A DNA stretch of 64,000 nt. Source: Amycolatopsis circi. Its GTDB lineage: Bacteria > Actinomycetota > Actinomycetes > Mycobacteriales > Pseudonocardiaceae. Below, in pieces: positions 53,347 through 62,049 of the stretch. Numbering within the stretch: the stretch's first letter is position 1; each line of letters starts with the position of its first letter. The stretch lies in the NCBI RefSeq assembly GCF_003385235.1, contig NZ_PQIA01000007.1, positions 1-64,000 of the forward strand, read 5' to 3'. Below the pieces are notes generated by a model, which made no database searches, was not told the origin of the DNA, and saw only the letters and a list, made by a program, of their open reading frames with translations. Made by a program: the position numbers and the translations under genes.

Positions 53347-55259
53347 GCGGTCCTCCCGGGGTGGGTCTCCAGCTCGCCGTCGGTGAAGTACTTGCCCAGC
53401 TCGTCGAGTTCGAACAGCTCGAGCAAGTCCGGCCGCATCGGCACCTGTTCCTTCACGGCCACGTCGACGTCCGGCACGAGCGGGTTGTCGCCCGGCCGCG
53501 CGGAGCAGACCAGCAGCCGGTGTCGCCAGTCCGCGTCCATCGACGGATAGTCGTCGCGGGTGTGGCCGCCGCGGCTTTCGGTGCGGGTCAATGCCGCGCG
53601 GGCGACGCATTCGCTCACCAGCAGCATGTTCCGCAGGTCCACCGCGAGGTGCCAGCCGGGGTTGAACTGCCGGTGCCCCTCCACCGTCACCTGCCGCACG
53701 CGCTGGCGGATATTCGCGAGCTTTTCCAGCGCCTTCCGGATTTCCCCTGCCTTGCGGATGATGCCGACCAGGTCGTTCATCGACTGCTGCAGCTCAGTGT
53801 GCAGCGTGTACGGATTCTCCGGCGCACCTTCGGTCGGCGGGTTGAACGGTTCGAGCGCCATCGCGGCCGCGGCGTCCACATCCGACTGCGACACCGCGGG
53901 CCGGTCCCTGAGTCCGTCCACATAGGACGCCGCACCCAGCCCGGCTCGCCTGCCGAACACGAGCAGGTCCGACAGCGAGTTGCCGCCGAGCCGGTTCGAC
54001 CCGTGCATGCCGCCGGAGCACTCGCCCGCGGCGAACAGCCCGGGCACGCTCGCCGCGCCGGTGTCCGGGTCGACCTCCACGCCGCCCATCACGTAGTGGC
54101 AGGTGGGGCCGACCTCCATGGCCTCCTTGGTGATGTCGACGTCGGCGAGTTCCTTGAACTGGTGGTACATCGACGGCAGCCGCCGCTGGATCTCCTCGGC
54201 GGGCAGCCTGCTCGCGATGTCGAGGAACACGCCGCCGTGCGGGGATCCGCGCCCCTCCTTGACCTCGGAGTTGATCGCCCGCGCCACCTCGTCGCGCGGC
54301 AGCAGGTCCGGCGTCCGCCGGTTGCTTTCCTGGTCGGTGTACCAGCGGTCGGCTTCGTCCTCGCTGTCCGCGTACTGGCCCTTGAACACCTCGGGCACGT
54401 ACTCGAACATGAACCGCTTGTCCTCGGAGTTCTTGAGCACTCCGCCGTCGCCGCGCACGCCCTCGGTGACGAGGATGCCCTTCACGCTCGGCGGCCAGAC
54501 CATCCCGGTCGGATGGAACTGCACGAACTCCATGTTGATCAGCTTCGCGCCAGCGCGGAGGGCCAGGGCGTGCCCGTCACCGGTGTACTCCCACGAATTC
54601 GACGTCACCTTGAACGACTTGCCGATGCCGCCCGTCGCGAGCACCACCGCGGGCGCCTCGAACAGCACGAACCGCCCGCTCTCGCGCCAGTAGCCGAACG
54701 CCCCGGCAATCGCGCCGTTGTCCAGCAACAGTTCGGTGACCGTGCATTCGGCGTAGACCTTGATCCGCGCCTCGTAGTCGCCGTACTTCTTGAAATCCTC
54801 CTGCTGCAGCGAAACGATCTTCTGCTGCATAGTGCGGATCAACTCGAGCCCGGTGCGGTCGCCGACGTGCGCGAGCCGCGGGTAGGTGTGCCCGCCGAAG
54901 TTGCGCTGACTGATCCGGCCGTCCGCGGTCCGGTCAAAGAGCGCACCGTACGTCTCCAGTTCCCAGACGCGGTCTGGCGCTTCCCGGGCGTGCAGCTCGG
55001 CCATCCGCCAGTTGTTGAGGAATTTCCCGCCGCGCATGGTGTCGCGGAAGTGCACCTGCCAGTTGTCGTTCGAGTTCGCGTTGCCCATCGACGCCGCGCA
55101 GCCGCCCTCGGCCATCACCGTGTGCGCTTTGCCGAACAGGGATTTGCACACCACCGCGACGCTGAAACCGCGTTCGCGCGCTTCGATCACCGCGCGCAGA
55201 CCGGCGCCGCCGGCACCGATCACCACCACGTCGTAGCTGTGCCGTTCGACCTCGGTCAT
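53343..55259 (-). CDS. sdhA: Succinate dehydrogenase flavoprotein subunit (Sdh1-type)
   Basis: The protein has 638 residues and oxidises succinate to fumarate. The FAD-binding GAGGAGLRA at 16-24 is followed by H46 in KAHTVMAEGG, the histidine that holds FAD covalently. Further motifs are MRGGKFLNNW, the active-site HPTG and TEGVRGDGG. The ATG at 55257-55259 has GAGGTGG eight bases upstream and is preferred over the GTG at 55269-55271. Its stop overlaps sdhB by four bases. In mycobacteria Sdh1 is the main succinate oxidase in normal growth. Confidence 0.95.
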   Translation of the reverse strand: MTEVERHSYDVVVIGAGGAGLRAVIEARERGFSVAVVCKSLFGKAHTVMAEGGCAASMGNANSNDNWQVHFRDTMRGGKFLNNWRMAELHAREAPDRVWELETYGALFDRTADGRISQRNFGGHTYPRLAHVGDRTGLELIRTMQQKIVSLQQEDFKKYGDYEARIKVYAECTVTELLLDNGAIAGAFGYWRESGRFVLFEAPAVVLATGGIGKSFKVTSNSWEYTGDGHALALRAGAKLINMEFVQFHPTGMVWPPSVKGILVTEGVRGDGGVLKNSEDKRFMFEYVPEVFKGQYADSEDEADRWYTDQESNRRTPDLLPRDEVARAINSEVKEGRGSPHGGVFLDIASRLPAEEIQRRLPSMYHQFKELADVDITKEAMEVGPTCHYVMGGVEVDPDTGAASVPGLFAAGECSGGMHGSNRLGGNSLSDLLVFGRRAGLGAASYVDGLRDRPAVSQSDVDAAAAMALEPFNPPTEGAPENPYTLHTELQQSMNDLVGIIRKAGEIRKALEKLANIRQRVRQVTVEGHRQFNPGWHLAVDLRNMLLVSECVARAALTRTESRGGHTRDDYPSMDADWRHRLLVCSARPGDNPLVPDVDVAVKEQVPMRPDLLELFELDELGKYFTDGELETHPGRTA

Positions 55260-55317
55260 GGAATAAGCCACCTCACGAGCTGGGGAGAACTGCCTTGCGC
55301 TGCTGGATTTCCGGGGT

Positions 55318-56148
55318 TCAGCCCACGAATCGCAGGTCCGAGATCGCGCCGCTGGACACGAGCATCACGTAGAAGTCGGTCAGCACGAGCGTGCCGAGCG
55401 TCGTCCACGCGAGGGCCATGTGCCGGGTGTTGAGCTTCGTGACCTGCGTCCAGATCCAGTACCGGACGGGATGTTTCGAGAAATGCTTGAGCCGCCCGCC
55501 GGTGACGTGCCGGCACGAGTGGCAGGAGAGCGTGTACGCCCACAGCAGCACGACGTTCAGCACGATAATCACGTTGCCGAGCCCAAAGCCGAACCCGGTC
55601 GGACTCTGGAAGGCGACGATGGCGTCGTAGGTGTTGACGAGCGAGACGACGCACGCGACGTAGAAGAAGTACCGGTGCACGTTCTGCACGATCAACGGCA
55701 GCCGCGTCTCGCCGGTGTAGCGCGCGTGCGGTTCGGCGACCGCGCAGGCGGGCGGGGAGAACCACACCGAGCGGTAGTACGCCTTGCGGTAGTAGTAGCA
55801 GGTCAACCGGAACCCGAGCAGGAACGGCAGCACGAGCACGCCGAGCGGCAGCCAGGACGGCATTTCGCCGAACCAGTGCCCGAAGTGGCTGGATCCGTCG
55901 ACGCAGGAGGTGGACACGCACGGGGAGTAAAACGGCGTCAGATAGTGGTATTCGGGCACCCAGTAGGCGGTGCGCACGAATGCCCGGACAGTCGCGTAAA
56001 CGACGAAGGTGGCCAGCCCCAGCACAGTGAGCAGGGGCGACAGCCACCACCGGTCGGTGCGCAGTGTCCGGGCGGCGAGCCGCGCCCGCCCCGGCGCCCG
56101 AACGCCGGTGCGGGCGCGGCTGACGTCGTTGTCAGCGGGGGCGCTCAC
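55318..56148 (-). CDS. sdhC: Succinate dehydrogenase membrane anchor (Sdh1-type cytochrome b)
   Basis: The protein has 276 residues and five or so transmembrane segments, with several His residues that may bind haem (HFGHWFGEM, HRYFF, CHSCRHV). It docks the flavoprotein and Fe-S subunits to the membrane and passes electrons to menaquinone. It is one polypeptide, like Rv0249c, instead of separate SdhC and SdhD. The GTG at 56146-56148 overlaps the small upstream gene by four bases. An Arg-rich upstream extension is shadow. Confidence 0.85.
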   Translation of the reverse strand: MSAPADNDVSRARTGVRAPGRARLAARTLRTDRWWLSPLLTVLGLATFVVYATVRAFVRTAYWVPEYHYLTPFYSPCVSTSCVDGSSHFGHWFGEMPSWLPLGVLVLPFLLGFRLTCYYYRKAYYRSVWFSPPACAVAEPHARYTGETRLPLIVQNVHRYFFYVACVVSLVNTYDAIVAFQSPTGFGFGLGNVIIVLNVVLLWAYTLSCHSCRHVTGGRLKHFSKHPVRYWIWTQVTKLNTRHMALAWTTLGTLVLTDFYVMLVSSGAISDLRFVG

Positions 56149-56432
56149 CGCTGGTCGCGCTTGTAGCCACCGACACCTTCGTCGTCTGCGCCGCTCCACA
56201 GCGCCGGATCGTAGGGAGTATCGGGAACCGGAACGCGTTCGACGGCTTTCGCCTGCGCGGGCACAGCGGGCGGGTGCCCGTCCAGATCAGCGGTGTCGAT
56301 GTCGAGCCGCTCGACGTCGTTGGCCAGCCGGCGCACCGCGGACGCGTCGCCGTAGCGCGATCGCAATGCGCCCACGCACTGCCGCAACTGGCCGATGGTG
56401 CGCCGGAGTTCGGCGATCTCTGTGGTGGACAT
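56145..56432 (-). CDS. Small conserved protein of the Sdh1 operon (Rv0250c-like)
   Basis: The protein has 95 residues, helical and charged, with one region of coiled-coil character (about 1-50) and a C-terminal Tyr/Asp-rich tail. It has no signal peptide. It is the first gene of the Sdh1 operon, in the same place as mycobacterial Rv0250c (recalled). Its stop overlaps the anchor gene start by four bases. It may assist assembly. The upstream gap (56433-56632) holds TGTG-ACAAGTAG-CACA near 56514-56529, which is a weak candidate for a redox regulator site. Confidence 0.75.
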   Translation of the reverse strand: MSTTEIAELRRTIGQLRQCVGALRSRYGDASAVRRLANDVERLDIDTADLDGHPPAVPAQAKAVERVPVPDTPYDPALWSGADDEGVGGYKRDQR

Positions 56433-56600
56433 CGGAAGCCTCCCTGATGGTGGGGCCGGCAGTTCGGGTGACGATCAACGTCGCCAAGTACGACTCTGCC
56501 TCGCGCGGTGCACTGTGACAAGTAGCACATTTACCAGAAGGAAGCATCCTGTACCGGTTGACCTGGGGATTTATGACTAGATAGGGGCCGAAAGTGGGGT

Positions 56601-56622
56601 CCAGGACGTCACCAGGACGTCA
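56601..56622. repeat. 11-base tandem repeat beside the integrase end
   Basis: CCAGGACGTCA occurs twice in a row (56601-56611 and 56612-56622), ten bases past the integrase stop. Short direct repeats next to an integrase gene often are arm-type binding sites for the recombinase. This may mark the attachment end of the element. No tRNA 3' end is recognisable here. Confidence 0.5.
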
Positions 56623-56632
56623 GCCGAACAAC

Positions 56633-57438
56633 TCAGGCCGCCGACGCGAGATCGCTCGACGGGCGGAACACACTGTCGATCGCCGCCCGCGCCCGCTCGT
56701 AACTCGTCTCCATGAGGTGGGTATAGACACGGAGAGTGAACGCTTCGCTGGAGTGCCCGAGGTATGCGGAGAGTTCTTTGATACTCACGCCGCGTGACAG
56801 CATCAGCGAGGCGGACAGATGCCGGAGCGCGTGCATGCCGTCCCGGTCATTGACATAGGCCAGCCCGGCGGCGACGAACGCGGGCAGCCACACGCCCATG
56901 TGAAACGACTGGTTCTTGTACGGCACACCGCTCGGCTTGGTCATGAGCAGATTGACCGTCTCGTAAGCCTGCCCGTCCCGCTCGCCCCACGGCAGCGTGA
57001 CCGCGACCGGCCGGTACTTCTCGATATAGGCGTCGATCTTCTCCAGCAGGCCGTAGCCGAGCGGGATCTCCCGCACCTTCCGCCCTTTCGGAAGCTTGAA
57101 CTTCTGCACGCCCTTGACCATCACGAGCTGCCGCGTGCACCGGTAGACCATCTTCTCCCGGTCGATGTTGTCCGGGCTGAACGCCAGCACCTCACCCGGC
57201 CGCAGCCCGAGGCCCGCGCCGATGAAGACCGCTGGCTTGAACCGGTCCTCGACGGCTTCCTCCAGGGCGTGCACCCGCTTCTCCGGCCAGACTTGCACCT
57301 CCTTGGTCGTCGCGTTCGGCCGAGGGATGGTCGCCTTCTTGAGCGGGTTGGACCGCATCTTCTCGTCGACCACCGCAGCGTCCCAAATGGACAGCACGAG
57401 ATCGAACACCTGACGCTGGTAGGTGCCCGACAGCTTCC
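56633..57438 (-). pseudogene. Truncated tyrosine integrase
   Basis: About 265 residues of the C-terminal part of a tyrosine recombinase are present: the catalytic Arg in GLGLRPGEVL, HALRH (His-x-x-Arg), LGHSSEAFTLRVYTH with the second His and the nucleophile Tyr. The N-terminal SAM-like arm-binding domain is missing. Upstream the frame runs into the SpdB-like gene in another frame near 57435, and the sequence GWKLSGTYQRQ is the first certain integrase part. A deletion therefore joined the two genes. The recombinase is unlikely to function in integration. Confidence 0.75.
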
Positions 57439-57654
57439 AGCCACCGCGAGCACAGCAAGGCAGGTGCGCCAGTGCGTGGCCAGTTGCCGAACAATCCAGC
57501 CACCCACACGCACGAGGCCCCACAGGGCCAGACCGAGGAATGCCAGCGCGGCCAGGGTTTCCGCGATCACGGCGAAGGCCCGGCCGAGTTTGGCCAGCAC
57601 CCACACCCGCACCGCCAGGCCCACACCGCCGATCAGCACCGTTGCCGCGTTCAT
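57436..57654 (-). pseudogene. SpdB-like membrane protein fragment
   Basis: From ATG 57652-57654 this frame encodes a protein with at least one to two hydrophobic segments (ATVLIGGVGLAVRVWVLAKLG, LAALAFLGLALWGLVRVGG), like small spread (Spd) membrane proteins of actinomycete conjugative elements. After about 70 residues coding sense stops at the junction with the integrase near 57435; the rest of the frame is shadow. The protein is therefore truncated. Confidence 0.5.
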
Positions 57655-57775
57655 CGGCGCGGCGCTCACCGCCCTCAGCCGCGGTGAGGTCAAGCGGCAG
57701 CATTCCTTGGCAGGAAGCGCATTTCTTCTCACCCAGAACAAGGCGAGCGAACTTCTTGCATGCAGCGCAACGCAT
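57654..57775 (-). pseudogene. Zinc-ribbon protein fragment of the element
   Basis: The start MRCAACKKFARLVLGEKKC (ATG 57773-57775) and CASCQGMLPLDL resemble small zinc-ribbon proteins that precede spd genes in integrative elements. Its frame lacks a stop before it overlaps the membrane protein gene and continues through the deletion junction. The native end is unclear, so it is given as a fragment. Confidence 0.4.
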
Positions 57776-57847
57776 CCGGGTGACCCCCGTTGACGCACGC
57801 CGTCCAGAACCGGTTATGTTCGTCATTGTTCACTTCCCAGTGGACAG

Positions 57848-57889
57848 CGCAGAACCGGTGAAAGTTGGCAGCCAGAGGCCGGTTCTGCG
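57848..57889. terminator. Hairpin downstream of the DUF5753 regulator
   Basis: CGCAGAACCGG (57848-57858) and CCGGTTCTGCG (57879-57889) form an 11-base stem with a 20-base loop. It lies 88 bases past the regulator gene stop on the minus strand. A further copy of CCAGAACCGG is at 57803-57812. No T-run of note follows on the minus strand. Confidence 0.45.
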
Positions 57890-57977
57890 TTTATACGGAA
57901 CAATTCCAAGCGCGAATGAGCGCGTTGAACACAGCACACGTCGCCGTGCGCTTTCCAGTACCCGCTTGGTTTTTCGA

Positions 57978-58904
57978 CTAGTCGGCGGTCGACTCGTCCG
58001 TGGTCGGTTCCTCGCCGGTCAAGAGCTGAGTCAGCCCGGCGTCAGTCGCCCGCCGCTGCGCTTTCACCTCTTTCAGGAGCTGATCGACCACCACCGACAG
58101 ACGCGCCAGAGATTCCGCCGGAGACAACGCCGCCTCCCTCAGCCGCTGGATCGTCACCTCGTACGAGGCCGCTTCCTTCCCCACCAGAAACACGCCCATC
58201 GCGCGATGCGGGCAGTAGACGACATCCGAGGTGTCCTTCAGCGCGTACCGGCTGAACGCCTCCTCCGTCACCGCCTGACTCGGTGCCAGCCGGATCGTCA
58301 TCGTCCGCGACAGCCCGACCAAGTCCTTGAGGAACCGCGTCTGCCGCAGCATCACCTCGGCATCCCCGAAATGGTTCCGCAGCGCCTCCGACCCGATGAA
58401 CATCTCCGCCTTCACCGCGCCCGCGCCGAACAGAATCCGGTTGCGATCCATCCGGCTCTCCACGACCTGATCCAGCGCCTCCTTGTCCCGCAAATCCGGG
58501 CCAAAGACGAGCCGCGCGTAATCCGGTACCTGCAACAGATCCGGGATCAACAGCGGAGCCCACACCGTCACCGCCGTCGCCACCCGCTCGTGCGCGATCA
58601 ACGTCGTGTAGTGCGCCGGGTCCGCCTGCGACCCCACCGACGACCAACTCGGCCCTGTCACGCCATGCGCCAGCAGCATGATCCAGGCTTTCCGCTCCCC
58701 GGTCACGCCGAGCGCACCGAGCACGTTCGACACCTCTTCCGGGGTCGGGACCCGCTGCCCGAGTTCCCAGTTCGACAACAACGCCGGGTTCACCCCGATC
58801 CGCCGCCCCAGCTCCCGCAACCCGAACCGCGCCTCGATCCGCGCATCCCGCAACGCCGCACCCAGGCCGCGTGCTCGCGGGCTCGCCATCTCCGTCCCAC
58901 GCAT
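57978..58904 (-). CDS. XRE-type regulator with DUF5753 domain
   Basis: The protein has 308 residues. An N-terminal helix-turn-helix (about 13-70; LRELGRRIGVNPALLSNWE) is followed by a DUF5753 domain, as in numerous actinobacterial regulators of secondary metabolism, and often paired with DUF397 proteins. GGAGGTG precedes the ATG at 58902-58904, so this start is chosen. No DUF397 partner is adjacent. It probably controls the surrounding element genes. Confidence 0.85.
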   Translation of the reverse strand: MRGTEMASPRARGLGAALRDARIEARFGLRELGRRIGVNPALLSNWELGQRVPTPEEVSNVLGALGVTGERKAWIMLLAHGVTGPSWSSVGSQADPAHYTTLIAHERVATAVTVWAPLLIPDLLQVPDYARLVFGPDLRDKEALDQVVESRMDRNRILFGAGAVKAEMFIGSEALRNHFGDAEVMLRQTRFLKDLVGLSRTMTIRLAPSQAVTEEAFSRYALKDTSDVVYCPHRAMGVFLVGKEAASYEVTIQRLREAALSPAESLARLSVVVDQLLKEVKAQRRATDAGLTQLLTGEEPTTDESTAD

Positions 58905-58957
58905 CAACCACACCTCCGGCCCGGGATCGTCCCTGTCTGCAAAACGAGAACACCCAT

Positions 58958-59416
58958 CTACGCCGCCTTGCCCTCACCAGACGCCGACGAGGCGCTGGCC
59001 GACCGCGACGACGACTTGCCCGCCGCAGCCTTGAACCCCGTCGCCCGGAAGACGTACGTCTGATACTTGAACTCGCCCTGCCCGCCGACACGCGGCTCCG
59101 CCGTCAACCCGTCCAGCTCCACCGGCCGCATCCCCGGCAACGCCTCCGCCGTCGTCGGCACCGGCTGAACATCCGCCAGGAACGTCACCTCGAACGACGC
59201 CCGCTTCGCCCGCGTCTCACCCGGATCCGTGACCGCAGCCCTCCATTGGCGCTTCCCGGTCACCTCGTCAACCCGTTGCCGCACCGGCCGACCCGCAGCC
59301 CGGTCCTCCCGCGACTGATACTCGTTGTCCGGGATCACTTCCCCCACCATCACAAGCCCCTGCGGGAACGCCTCGTCGAAGTCGATCGCGAACCGGTGTC
59401 CCTTTTCGATAGCCAT
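58958..59416 (-). CDS. Pra-like plasmid replication/integration activator
   Basis: The protein has 152 residues. The start AIEKGHRFAIDFDEAFPQG and the pattern GEVIPDNEYQSRED with RVDEVTGKRQWRAAV resemble activators of replication, integration and excision (pSAM2 Pra) in actinomycete integrative elements; recalled from annotation, not searched. A Ser/Ala/Lys-rich tail follows. It is upstream of the DUF5753 regulator on the same strand, with a gap of 53 bases. Confidence 0.6.
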   Translation of the reverse strand: MAIEKGHRFAIDFDEAFPQGLVMVGEVIPDNEYQSREDRAAGRPVRQRVDEVTGKRQWRAAVTDPGETRAKRASFEVTFLADVQPVPTTAEALPGMRPVELDGLTAEPRVGGQGEFKYQTYVFRATGFKAAAGKSSSRSASASSASGEGKAA

Positions 59417-59451
59417 GCTGAATTCCCTTTGCTGCTCTAGGTTTTGTGCGC

Positions 59452-59724
59452 TCAGTCGCGCTCTTCCGGCCACTGGTCGCCGAGAGGAGAGGAGTAGGTG
59501 CGGGTACGGTTCTGCGTCTCGCACCACTCGCCGAACTCGCCAGCGGCGACAGCGAGGCTCCGCGCGAACCGCGCGGTGTCCATCAAGCCGCCGATCCGAG
59601 CCGGTACCTGGATCACGATCGCGGTCTCATCGCCCCCGGCCACCAACTGGCGAACCCCCGGGGCAGGCGACACGACGGCAGCGCCATATCCGACGAGGGG
59701 CTGAATCACCACGTGAATGCCCAT
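59452..59724 (-). CDS. Small hypothetical protein of the element
   Basis: The protein has 90 residues without a recognised domain. It has GIHVVIQPLVGYGAAVVSPAPG and a Gly/Ala/Val-rich middle, and no signal peptide. The ATG at 59722-59724 follows GGGAGAG. It lies upstream of the Pra-like gene in one probable operon. Confidence 0.6.
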   Translation of the reverse strand: MGIHVVIQPLVGYGAAVVSPAPGVRQLVAGGDETAIVIQVPARIGGLMDTARFARSLAVAAGEFGEWCETQNRTRTYSSPLGDQWPEERD

Positions 59725-59880
59725 GTGCTCTCCCGATGTCTCGGCTTCCGCACGCCCGATTTGGCGCGCTGGAACCAGGAGACACCCGGGTAAGACAGAT
59801 CACCCGGACAAACTGTCCGGGTAGGTTCGCGCAGGTCAAAAGTGCGTGCTCAGCACCCGCGGAGCCACCAGAATGACCCC

Positions 59881-60180
59881 GTGACCGAAGACCGCTCGAC
59901 CCTCTACGCCAGCTGGAACCGCACTCGCCGACACCTGGCAGCGGCGCGAGCCGACATCAGCGACCAGCCGGACGTCGACCTCTCGATCGCAGACGACTTC
60001 GTCAAGCACAACGAACTCGGCTTGGCGTTCGACTGCCTGGTCGAGATCGGCGACGAGGTGAACGCGCGAGTGGCGTTCTGGCAAGCACTGGACGAGGCAG
60101 CGCGTGAAATGGGGATGTACGAGGAACCGCAATCAGGTTCGGCCAGGCTCTGTCTAGAACGGTTGGCCGCAGCCGAGTAA
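59881..60180 (+). CDS. Small conserved helical hypothetical protein
   Basis: The protein has 99 residues, helical and acidic (SDQPDVDLSIADDFVKHNELGLAFDCLVEIGDEV). Similar proteins occur widely in actinobacteria near element genes (recalled); function is unknown. The GTG at 59881 follows ATGACCCC. It is the sole plus-strand gene of the island and converges with the flavoprotein gene, six bases apart. Confidence 0.65.
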   Translation: MTEDRSTLYASWNRTRRHLAAARADISDQPDVDLSIADDFVKHNELGLAFDCLVEIGDEVNARVAFWQALDEAAREMGMYEEPQSGSARLCLERLAAAE

Positions 60181-60186
60181 CGTGCC

Positions 60187-60747
60187 TCAGCTCTCGACCG
60201 GCACGGCCTTCTCGATCGCATCGAGCATCGCCGACCAGGGCAATTCCCGGCCGGGAGCGCTGCGCGGCTCGTGCAACGGCCACACGTCGTCGCCGTAAAG
60301 CAGCTCGACACCGACGCGCCGCAGGTTCTCGATGTGCATCTCCCAGAACGGCTGACGCGCATGCGCCGCGTTCACGCGCGGGAAAACCACCACCGGCAGA
60401 TTGTGCGTGCCGATGGCCTCGTTGACCTGCGTCAACGCCTGATTGTCCGCGATGCCGAGCGACATCTTCGCAACCACGTTCGCCGAGGCCGGCGCGACCA
60501 GGTAGCAGTCCGGCGCAGGATGCGGACTGCGCTCCGACGGCGACCGCGGCTCAACCCGCACCGGGTAGCCCGTCGCTTCCTCGATCTCCGCCAGCGCACC
60601 CGACTCGGCCAGCCAGCGCCCAGCCGTCGGCGTCAACGTCACCGCGACCGTCCACCCCGCAGCCTGCGCAGGACGGATCAGCTTCGGCAGAAGATCTTCA
60701 ACCCCGCCGGCACCGGAACCGACCAAGCCGAGAACACGCGACGACAT
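60187..60747 (-). CDS. Flavoprotein (PPC-decarboxylase-like)
   Basis: The protein has 186 residues and the HFCD (homo-oligomeric flavin-containing Cys decarboxylase) fold: GLVGSGAGGVEDLLPKLIR, TPTAGRW, PAPDCYLVAPASANVVAKM and GTHNLPVVVFPRVNAAHA. Relatives bind FMN and decarboxylate cysteine ends in coenzyme A or peptide antibiotics. In actinobacteria this type sits beside HTH regulators; here it follows a regulator gene by four bases. The substrate is unknown. Confidence 0.8.
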   Translation of the reverse strand: MSSRVLGLVGSGAGGVEDLLPKLIRPAQAAGWTVAVTLTPTAGRWLAESGALAEIEEATGYPVRVEPRSPSERSPHPAPDCYLVAPASANVVAKMSLGIADNQALTQVNEAIGTHNLPVVVFPRVNAAHARQPFWEMHIENLRRVGVELLYGDDVWPLHEPRSAPGRELPWSAMLDAIEKAVPVES

Positions 60748-60751
60748 CCGC

Positions 60752-61989
60752 CTACCTCACCGCGCCGCAGCGCTCAGCCAGCGCCAACAGCGCCGAGGAC
60801 TTCTTGCCCGCCGACGCCGGGGCACGCCGGTACATCGACCGCATCACCTCGCGGACCATCGTGTTGTGCCGGACGACAGTCGGTGCCTTCGTCTCGGCCT
60901 CCAGCAATGCGTCGAGCGCTTCATCGTCCTTCGCGACCAGGCTCAACGCCCGCGCGAAGTCGATCAGGTGCGTGACTTGCCGCTCCGCTGGGAGATGATC
61001 GACGTTGACACGCGGCGCGGCCTCGATCACCTGCCCGACGTCGCCGAGATCCAGCGCCGCCGACAACCGGTGCAACTCGACGTTGGCCGGTCCGAACCCG
61101 GTCTGCCAGTAGTTCGCATCGACGCCGAGCTGGTCCGCCGCCTGCCCCGCGTGGCCGAGAAGGTCATTCGCCGTCGACCAGTCCTGATGCCGAGCCGCGG
61201 CCACCGCAGTCCGGAGGTAGAGCATCCCGTAGAGCTCAACGCCGCCGGATCGCCTTCGGCCATGCGCGGCAGCAGCCACTTGGCCGCGACGTCGCCCAGC
61301 TCCAGCGCGTCATCGAACCGGCCCACCGCCAGCAGCGCATGCGTCCCCGACCGCGCAGCCGACGCCAGCACCCGCGGATCATCCGCATCATCAGCGGCCT
61401 GCATCGCCCGCTCCGCCGCGATCCACGCGAGGTCAGCTTCACCGATCTTGCTCAACGTCGTCGCAGCGAGGTGGTGGACCCGGGCCGACACCGCCGCGCA
61501 CGCCCGCTTGTATGTCGCGTCGTCTGAGGAGGCGGCTTCCATTGCCTGGCTGGTTTTGATCAGACCAGGCAGCGCCGCGACAACGCGGCCGAGTTCGCCG
61601 TTCTGATAGCTGGACCAGACACCTTCCACCAACTGCGCAACCGGCGCGGGGTCGATGTACTCGGGCGACATCGCCGAGGAGAACAAGGTCCGGGAGAGCC
61701 GACGCGGAGCCATCAGCGCATCCCGGATCGCCGGGACATCGTCGTTCTTCTCCTGGTCCTCCAGCAAGACCGGTTCGCCGAGCAAGTCGCCCAGCGTCAC
61801 GCGCAGTGCTTGCGCGACCTCTGCCAGCACGTCCAACCGGCGTATATCCCGCTCGCCGCGCTCGATCTTGCTCAGCCAGTCCTCGGTGCGACCCACCAGG
61901 TCGGCAAGCACCGCCTGCGACAGCCCACGCCGCCGCCGGTAGAAGGCAATACGCTCCCCGATGCTGAGCTGATCACCCACACCTCGCAT
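60752..61989 (-). pseudogene. HTH regulator with a frameshift
   Basis: The N-terminal part (61989 to about 61240) encodes a helix-turn-helix (GERIAFYRRRRGLSQAVLADLVGRTEDWLSKIERG) and a TPR-like helical region. The frame then changes: the end of WLLPRMAEGDPAAL is followed in another frame by ELYGMLYLRTAVAAARHQ and a helical stretch to 60754. A single missing base near 61237 joins both parts into a normal protein of about 412 residues. It is either a pseudogene, a sequencing error or, less likely, programmed frameshifting. It precedes the flavoprotein gene, probably as its regulator. Confidence 0.7.
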
Positions 61990-62049
61990 GCGACCATGCT
62001 AACAAACACTGCACTCATATGGCCTCTGAACGCCACCTTTATGCGGCTG

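Larger units (their letters stand above)
56601..61989. mobile_element. Remnant of an integrative conjugative element (AICE-like)
   Basis: The stretch groups a truncated tyrosine integrase, remnants of conjugation-type small proteins (zinc ribbon and SpdB-like membrane protein), a DUF5753 regulator, a Pra-like activator, small hypotheticals, and a flavoprotein with its HTH partner. Such gene content is typical of actinomycete integrative and conjugative elements. traB and rep genes are missing, so the element is decayed. The right limit is unknown; lower-GC genes continue to 64000. Confidence 0.55.

Noticed and set aside
53361-55433. Plus-strand 690-codon frame
   Set aside because: It is antisense to the succinate dehydrogenase flavoprotein gene.
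56433-56632. tRNA 3' end as attachment site of the element
   Set aside because: No TTCGA-type T-loop or acceptor stem was recognised near the integrase end.
57121-57798. Full-length 225-residue membrane protein
   Set aside because: Only the part from 57654 to about 57436 has protein-like sequence; the rest is a shadow of the integrase frame.
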